DNA from: Mesostigma viride
Taxonomy: Eukaryota; Streptophyta; Mesostigmatophyceae; Mesostigmatales; Mesostigmataceae
Assembly (NCBI GenBank): GCA_009746045.1
Contig: RPFO01000156.1
Span: 1,483,381-1,547,380 of the forward strand
DNA: 64,000 nt
Direction of reading: 5' to 3'
Under the pieces are notes generated by a model that was given only the letters and a program-made list of their open reading frames with translations, was not told the DNA's origin and did no database searches. The position numbers were made by a program, and so were the translations under genes. This document shows positions 62,801 through 64,000 of this stretch, one piece after another (the first letter of the stretch is position 1; each line of letters starts with the position of its first letter).

Positions 62801-64000
62801 TGGATCTATTGCCATATGGCTACGTGGTTGGGGCCATGTCCTTGTTGCTACGCGGTCGGGTGCCGGCTGCCAGCATTCTGCGCAAGTACCAAGAGCTGTA
62901 TGTGAGCAGCCACCACTACACCGACGCGGGGCATGCGCACAAGATGCAAGTCCGGAGAGACGCGCATTGCGGTGGGTTATAACTCACAAAAATGTAGACA
63001 TTTTTTAACGGATACCATAGGGAAAGTGCATCGTCCTTGTCGTATGTCAGCAAAACGGTTTCTTTTGTGGCTTTTGGGCTGCCGGTACTGGAGGTTCTTC
63101 ATCAGCCTCTTATGTCTTACATCCAGCTTTATGAATACTACTTCTGCTTCTTTGTTTCTTCTGCTTCTTTGAAACCGGGCAACTGGCTAAGTATTATCGT
63201 TTCAAGTACTGACATCATCATTCACGGGTGACTGACATAATTGCTGACACTGTTGCTGACATTGTTGCTGCCATTGTCATTACTGACATCGTGACGGACA
63301 TTACCGTTGTATCGATGCATATGCCTCCTGTGTATACATGCCCCGCGACCCAAATGCTGCCCGCCCATGTGGGTCCCCTCTCTGCACACCTGGCATGGAT
63401 GCCGTGTGTCTGGATGCCAGTGGTCATGTCCTGGGTCATGGCCGACTTTGAGATTTTTGTGGCGTTCGACCCCCGCGTGGACAAGGTAATAAAGAAGGCA
63501 TGACATAATCTAATAAATGATAAGAATTCAGTCTGACGCCTGGTGGCTTTTGGGCGTAGGGCTTAGAGATGTATTGGTTTAGCCTTGTGCCGGCTAAAGC
63601 AGCTGATATTTTAACGTGGCACAATATTTCATGAGCAATAGATTCCATGTCAATGTAAGCATCCCTCAGCAGCGTGGTGTGCCATTCGTTTATCGGGCGG
63701 TTCATAATTATATACTACTAGTAGTATTTTCAAGCAAACACGTGGGTTGATAGAAATGGTTTTTCTTCCCCGGGGGTCGAGTGGGTGGCGTGGAGGTTGG
63801 AAAAGTGGGGGGGCAGAAGGTGGGGGGAAGGAACAAAACTTTGGCGCGTTGCTCCATATTCATGAAAGTCCATGGCATTGTTTTGTTTGTTGGGTTGTGG
63901 CGCGAAAATTTGCTATGTACTGATTCCCTTCTCTTGCGAACTAATGATGACGTGTGATGTGGCTTGTGCGTTGGGGTTTTGCGCTGCCAGGCGGGCGCAG
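42405..64000 (+). CDS. MON1: MON1, Rab7 (Ypt7) exchange-factor subunit, partial at right
   Basis: MON1 pairs with CCZ1 to activate Rab7, driving endosome maturation and vacuole fusion. Exons: 42405-45095, 47986-48065, 49560-49631, 50013-50052, 51130-51231, 52295-52416, 57857-57989, 58739-58839, 59944-60025, 60439-60503, 61478-62053, 62874-62971, 63421-63485 and 63991 past the edge; all phases agree. Residues 1-897 form a disordered N-terminal extension with degenerate repeats, Gly-Asp runs (about 420-460) and an acidic stretch (about 770-805). Longin domain 1 starts [18 protein letters not shown] (about 909); then [11 protein letters not shown] (about 1010), longin 2 with SPVCLPNNN (about 1120), an Ala/Gly/Ser-rich insert of about 150 residues in exon 11, and longin 3 with LRKYQELY and [13 protein letters not shown]. 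Most MON1 proteins are near 550 residues. The last 30-40 residues lie outside the window. Confidence 0.93.
43600..43770 (+). repeat. Coding minisatellite GGTGATGGTGTCGTT in MON1 exon 1
   Basis: A 15-24 bp imperfect tandem repeat encodes alternating GDGVV and GGGDG/DCGDG units, about residues 399-455 of the predicted protein. It keeps the frame. Confidence 0.8.
45096..45740 (+). repeat. GGGGCCATTA array with copied exon 1 donor sites, intron 1
   Basis: Ten-base GGGGCCATTA units, about three dozen, are interspersed with four copies of the exon 1 end plus donor (AAGAAGCGTGTGGATGAG then GTGAGC). The copied donors lie at 45168, 45250, 45362 and 45604; the real one is at 45096. Confidence 0.9.
45755..47268 (+). 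repeat. 1.5-kb pentamer array with block changes, intron 1
   Basis: Consecutive near-pure blocks: GTGTC (about 45763-45917), GTGCC (about 45918-46572), GTGGC (about five units), GTGTG (about 46606-46984, with one GTTGT interruption near 46680) and GTGTT (about 46985-47268). All three plus frames stay open throughout, so the 500-residue Cys/Arg/Val frames here are artefacts of the repeat. Confidence 0.97.
47367..47985 (+). other. Right part of MON1 intron 1
   Basis: It opens with TATCAATGAGACAACC at 47367, part of the dispersed motif family. Further right are a C-rich tract near 47490 and (GT)n near 47815-47845, then the acceptor CTCAG at 47981-47985. Confidence 0.5.
48078..48159 (+). repeat. 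Second copy of MON1 exon 2 end and its donor
   Basis: It repeats 48016-48080 (CGCAAACACGTCTTCATCCT and onward through the donor), with a 17-bp insertion after AGTAATGC. The copied donor is GTAGGC at 48147. Reading on from the true exon gives TAG at once, so use of the second donor would truncate the protein. Confidence 0.9.
48842..49010 (+). repeat. 57-bp tandem repeat, three copies, intron 2
   Basis: The unit opens GGCTGGGCAAATAGACATCT and includes GGTTTCTATTATCTC; the copies are more than 90 percent alike by eye. Confidence 0.85.
49120..49380 (+). repeat. About 75-bp tandem repeat, about three and a half copies, intron 2
   Basis: The unit includes CATTAACCCAGCACTGTCAT and CACAAGCAATCTCAATA; ends vary slightly between copies. 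Confidence 0.85.
50240..50345 (+). repeat. 36-bp tandem repeat, three copies, intron 4
   Basis: The unit is ATGAATACAGTCTGT, then GCAAACTAGTAGACTAT; the third copy is partial. Confidence 0.8.
50358..50372 (+). repeat. Copy of exon 4 donor junction
   Basis: CGTGGTGAGCAGCAC, identical to the exon 4 end and donor at 50050-50064. Fifteen bases is short, so this one could be chance. Confidence 0.5.
51246..51292 (+). repeat. Copy of MON1 exon 5 end and donor
   Basis: It repeats 51190-51236 with a 56-bp offset (GTGCCGGCGCTCAGTG through CAGGTGCGC). In the copy the Tyr codon TAC has become TAG, and one other base differs. Because 56 is not a multiple of three, reading through the true donor meets a stop within the copy. 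Confidence 0.92.
52471..52786. mobile_element. TIR DNA element, short version, intron 6
   Basis: About 315 bp with ends AGTCATCCCCGCGTTAAG and the reverse complement up to ATGACTGTA. It shares end sequences and the interior GATGCTGCAGCTGGATCGGG with 30607-31512, so it is a deletion derivative of the same family. No coding capacity. Confidence 0.65.
52802..52855 (+). repeat. Copy of MON1 exon 6 end and donor
   Basis: It repeats 52368-52421 (GGGGCACCGACGG, GTGCTTAC, TCGCTCAT, CTGGTGAGG) with several substitutions. A shorter, more diverged copy (CACGTGCAACTGGTGG) is at 54726-54765. Confidence 0.85.
52931..54537. mobile_element. Foldback: 682-bp inverted repeats around a 243-bp core
   Basis: Left arm 52931-53612 and right arm 53856-54537 have equal length and are nearly perfect reverse complements. 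Each arm carries a nested hairpin (GACACCTCAGTAC with GTACTGAGGTGTC). Each also encodes the start of the same protein, [15 protein letters not shown] (plus, ATG at 53398; minus, from 54070), basic and Pro/Thr-rich. The plus frame runs through the core to 53943 with a Ser/Glu/Arg-rich stretch. I do not recognise the protein; a retroelement gag-like start is one guess. The structure fits an inverted duplication of an element's 5' end. Confidence 0.85.
54544..54765 (+). repeat. 167-bp partial duplication before the minisatellite
   Basis: GCTTATGTCCCCCAGTC, then ACGTGCAA, occurs at 54544 and again at about 54709, each followed by G-rich sequence. Confidence 0.6.
54766..57550 (+). repeat. 37-bp minisatellite, about 75 copies, intron 6
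   Basis: The unit is built from GGTGCGGTGTACGGGTGGAG and TGGGGTAGGTTAGGGTC. Variants (TATGGG for TACGGG, TTAAGG for TTAGGG and others) are arranged with a higher-order period of 1,036 bp, which is 28 units. TTAGGG occurs in most units, but the array is internal to a gene and is not a telomere. Confidence 0.97.
57655..57845 (+). repeat. CCTTGCCCC/CTTGCC repeat, end of intron 6
   Basis: A 12-13 bp repeat on the theme CTTGCCTTGCCCCC, ending just before the exon 7 acceptor; it may also serve as its pyrimidine tract. Confidence 0.85.
58041..58066 (+). repeat. Copy of MON1 exon 7 end and donor
   Basis: GTGCTGGCGGGACACCAG followed by GTGGGT repeats the exon 7 end and donor at 57972-57995 with few changes. 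The extension from the true donor meets TGA just before this copy. Confidence 0.85.
58914..59080 (-). mobile_element. 5'-truncated element with (ATTA)n-type tail, intron 8
   Basis: Minus-strand second-type hairpin (GCTCCCGTTGGGGAGTC at about 58942-58958) with degenerate ATTCATTAATCAATTG tail sequence. The body matches 34600-34770. Confidence 0.65.
59450..59540 (+). repeat. (GGGGCAAGATGT)n, intron 8
   Basis: Seven to eight near-identical 12-bp units. Confidence 0.9.
59848..59868 (+). repeat. Copy of the exon 9 acceptor junction
   Basis: TTTGCCAGGCTGTCCGAGTC at 59848 repeats the intron-exon boundary of exon 9 (CGCCAGGCTGTCCGAGTCC at 59938-59957), about 91 bp upstream. A CAG acceptor is present in both. 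Confidence 0.85.
60985..61360 (+). repeat. About 90-bp tandem repeat, four copies, intron 10
   Basis: The unit includes CCCCAATGGTCTGTGA, CCATCTGTGTAAATGTTGGC and CTACGTAAATGTT, itself built from TGTAAATGTTGGCCCTTATC sub-repeats. Confidence 0.9.
62601..62818 (+). repeat. 109-bp tandem duplication, intron 11
   Basis: Two copies (62601-62709 and 62710-62818) share ATTGGTCTCTA, ATGTACGTGTGTG and GGATCTATTGCCATAT; the second runs up to 55 bp before exon 12. Upstream, 62470-62600 is rich in TAGGTCTATAT words. Confidence 0.85.

Overview
The window is nuclear DNA of a eukaryote, most likely a green-lineage alga. The V-ATPase subunit c protein is almost plant-like in sequence, the genes are split by GT-AG introns of about 120 to 5,400 bp, coding exons are GC-rich, and non-coding DNA is loaded with microsatellites and retroelements. 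The exact species cannot be named from the sequence.

Five genes are recognised, all assembled exon by exon with matching splice phases. They are SmF (minus, 5627-7994, 5 exons), V-ATPase proteolipid subunit c (plus, 8709-10337, 4 exons, divergent from SmF), the RNA polymerase III small subunit RPC10/POLR3K (minus, 29195-30244, 3 exons), a METTL7-like class I methyltransferase (plus, 32370-37913, 7 exons), and a very large MON1, the Rab7 exchange-factor subunit (plus, 42405 to beyond the right edge, 14 exons visible). SmF and RPC10 act in RNA processing and transcription; V-ATPase c and MON1 act in the endolysosomal/vacuolar system; nothing suggests co-regulation. Weaker gene candidates lie at 1122-1528 and just upstream of MON1.

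Layout: 1-5.6 kb holds a weak gene candidate, a G-rich degenerate repeat and LINE 3' ends; 5.6-10.3 kb is the SmF/V-ATPase pair; 11-28.7 kb is a nested transposable-element island (an inverted repeat with tRNA-like arms, three copies of an unclassified element, several copies of an ORF1-type retroelement, and a 6.5-kb non-autonomous LTR retrotransposon on the minus strand inside one of them); 29-38 kb is RPC10, a TIR element and the methyltransferase; 38-42.4 kb is degraded retroelement DNA; 42.4-64 kb is MON1, whose introns hold a TIR element, a 1.6-kb foldback, a 1.5-kb pentamer array and a 2.8-kb 37-bp minisatellite.

Two signals stand out. First, in MON1, and once in the methyltransferase gene, the 3' end of an exon together with its 5' splice site is copied a short way into the following intron; this occurs at six of thirteen MON1 introns. 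Where I read the extended frame it meets a stop codon. Second, several retroelement families share a 3'-terminal hairpin (CTCC-CAAC-GGAG type) followed by short tandem tails that differ between families (AATTT, AATTC, ATTA), like a stringent LINE/SINE recognition system, and copies are joined head-to-tail at those tails.
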